DNA of 7,284 bases from Chloroflexota bacterium (GTDB taxonomy: Bacteria; Chloroflexota; Anaerolineae; DTPP01): the NCBI GenBank assembly GCA_012514615.1, contig JAAYZY010000191.1:1-7284 (forward strand), in the 5' to 3' direction. Shown here piece after piece: positions 6,489 to 7,284 of the stretch. The notes under the pieces were generated by a model. It was not told the DNA's origin. It was given only the letters and a program-made list of their open reading frames with translations, and searched no databases. The position numbers were made by a program, and so were the translations under genes. Every line of letters starts with the position of its first letter. Positions within the stretch are counted from its first letter, which is position 1.

Positions 6489-7284
6489 CTAGTCTCGCTG
6501 GAGGGGCATCCCCACGGCCGCGGGCGCGGTTTGGCTGGCTGGGCTCCCCAACGAGGCGGCGCGGGAGCCCCCATCCAGCAACTGCGCCAGCTCCCGGGCG
6601 ATGACCATCACCGCATCCGGCCGCCCGACCTGGCAGGCGCGTTGGGTCATCTCTTCCAGGGTGGGGTTGCCCGGGCGCAGCCACTCCCGCAGAATGGAGA
6701 CGAGGCTGACCGGATCGGGGCTGTAGGCCCCCACGCCGGAGGCCACCACGTAGGTGACGTTGCCCTCCTCCTGCCCCGGCACCGCCCCGTAGAGCAAGAT
6801 GGGCAACCCCAGGGCCAGGGCCTCGGCGATGCTGCTGGGGCCGGCCTTGGTCACCACGATGTCGGCGGCGGCCATCCAGCGGTGCATGTCGCTGACGAAG
6901 CCGCAGATGGTGGTGGGGATCTCCCAGCGGCGCGCCGCCAAGCGCTCCCGCAGCCGCCAGTTGCGTCCGGTGATTACCACCAACTGCATGGGCAGCCGGG
7001 CCCGGCCGATCTCCCGAGCCACTTCGAACAGGTTGCCCATCCCCTCTCCGCCGCCCACCACCAGCACCACCGGCAGGTCGCCCCTGAGGCCCAGCTCTTT
7101 GCGTAACTGCAGCTTGGGCGCTTGGGGGTGGGCGAACTTCAGCGAGATGGGCATCCCCACCGCCTGCAGCCTCTCCGGCGGGACGCCGGCGGCCAGGGCC
7201 TGCTCGGCGGCCGACTCGGTGGGCACCAGGCAGCGGTCCACCCCGGGGTAGAGCCAGAACGGGGCGATGCTCACCAGGTCGGTG
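6489..7284 (-). CDS. MGDG-synthase/MurG-like glycosyltransferase, C-terminal part (gene runs off the right edge)
   Basis: The last 264 residues are visible; the reading frame continues past the window edge as TDLVSIAPFW, a stretch typical of the middle of diacylglycerol glycosyltransferases (MGDG synthase / UgtP type), so the GTG at 7274 is not a real start. Residues below count from the first visible residue. The linker PTESAAEQAL lies near 21-30 and GMPIS near 43-47. The C-terminal Rossmann domain starts with VVGGGEGMG near 75-83. The nucleotide-sugar donor site is seen in GFVSDMHRWMAAADIVVTKAG (about 128-148), SSIAEALALGLP and PGQEEGN (about 169-175). The enzyme should transfer a sugar from a UDP-sugar to a lipid acceptor at the inner face of the membrane. 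The last 25 or so residues (GGSRAASLGSPASQTAP) are a low-complexity tail. It converges on the DHH gene, with 4 bp between the two TAG stops. Confidence 0.88.
   Translation of the reverse strand, partial: TDLVSIAPFWLYPGVDRCLVPTESAAEQALAAGVPPERLQAVGMPISLKFAHPQAPKLQLRKELGLRGDLPVVLVVGGGEGMGNLFEVAREIGRARLPMQLVVITGRNWRLRERLAARRWEIPTTICGFVSDMHRWMAAADIVVTKAGPSSIAEALALGLPILLYGAVPGQEEGNVTYVVASGVGAYSPDPVSLVSILREWLRPGNPTLEEMTQRACQVGRPDAVMVIARELAQLLDGGSRAASLGSPASQTAPAAVGMPLQRD

Noticed and set aside
4894..6492. A 532-codon plus-strand frame overlapping the MFS and DHH genes
   Set aside because: It is a shadow in a different frame of two well-supported genes, rich in Gly/Arg/His/Pro and without motifs.
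6503..6513. GGGGCATCCCC inverted repeat after the DHH gene, considered as its terminator
   Set aside because: The stem is only 4 bp with a 3-nt loop and no T run follows; it lies within the glycosyltransferase coding tail.

Overview
This is a compact, GC-rich bacterial chromosomal segment with no RNA gene, mobile element or CRISPR array visible. It holds seven protein genes, two of them cut by the window edges. Gene density, short or overlapping junctions, purine-rich ribosome binding sites and near-consensus sigma-70-type promoters all fit a bacterium. The gene families (DASS permease with TrkA_C inserts, MGDG-synthase/MurG-like glycosyltransferase, NrnA-like DHH phosphoesterase) and the GC content would suit Chloroflexota such as Anaerolineae, but this is an impression from family content and not a proven placement.

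Left block (minus strand, 2523 to 1): a three-gene operon read leftwards. It encodes a 615-residue SLC13/DASS-type permease with two central TrkA_C-like domains, then a 175-residue DUF523/TudS-family Fe-S protein, then the first 34 codons of glutamate formimidoyltransferase (FtcD). The genes are 35 and 10 nt apart.

Centre (2524-2681): a 158-bp divergent control region with two well-formed back-to-back promoters, each with a 17-nt spacer. One drives the left operon and one drives the right operon.

Right block (plus strand, 2682 to 6484): a three-gene operon. First is an unfamiliar 478-residue protein that looks like a tandem VOC-fold (glyoxalase/DUF1338-like) enzyme. Second is a 12-TM major facilitator transporter whose GTG start overlaps the previous stop by 4 nt (GTGA). 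Third is a DHH/DHHA1 phosphoesterase related to NrnA. A 9-C run near the end of the first gene is placed so that a -1 slip would join the VOC-like protein in frame to the transporter.

Right edge (minus strand, 7284 to 6489): the C-terminal 264 residues of an MGDG-synthase/MurG-like glycosyltransferase, converging on the DHH gene with only 4 bp between the two stop codons. A GC-rich hairpin lies at this junction.

The most interesting items are the uncharacterised VOC-like gene coupled to a transporter, the poly-C tract between them, the divergent promoter pair, and the pairing of a thio-heterocycle desulfidase-family protein with FtcD and a permease.
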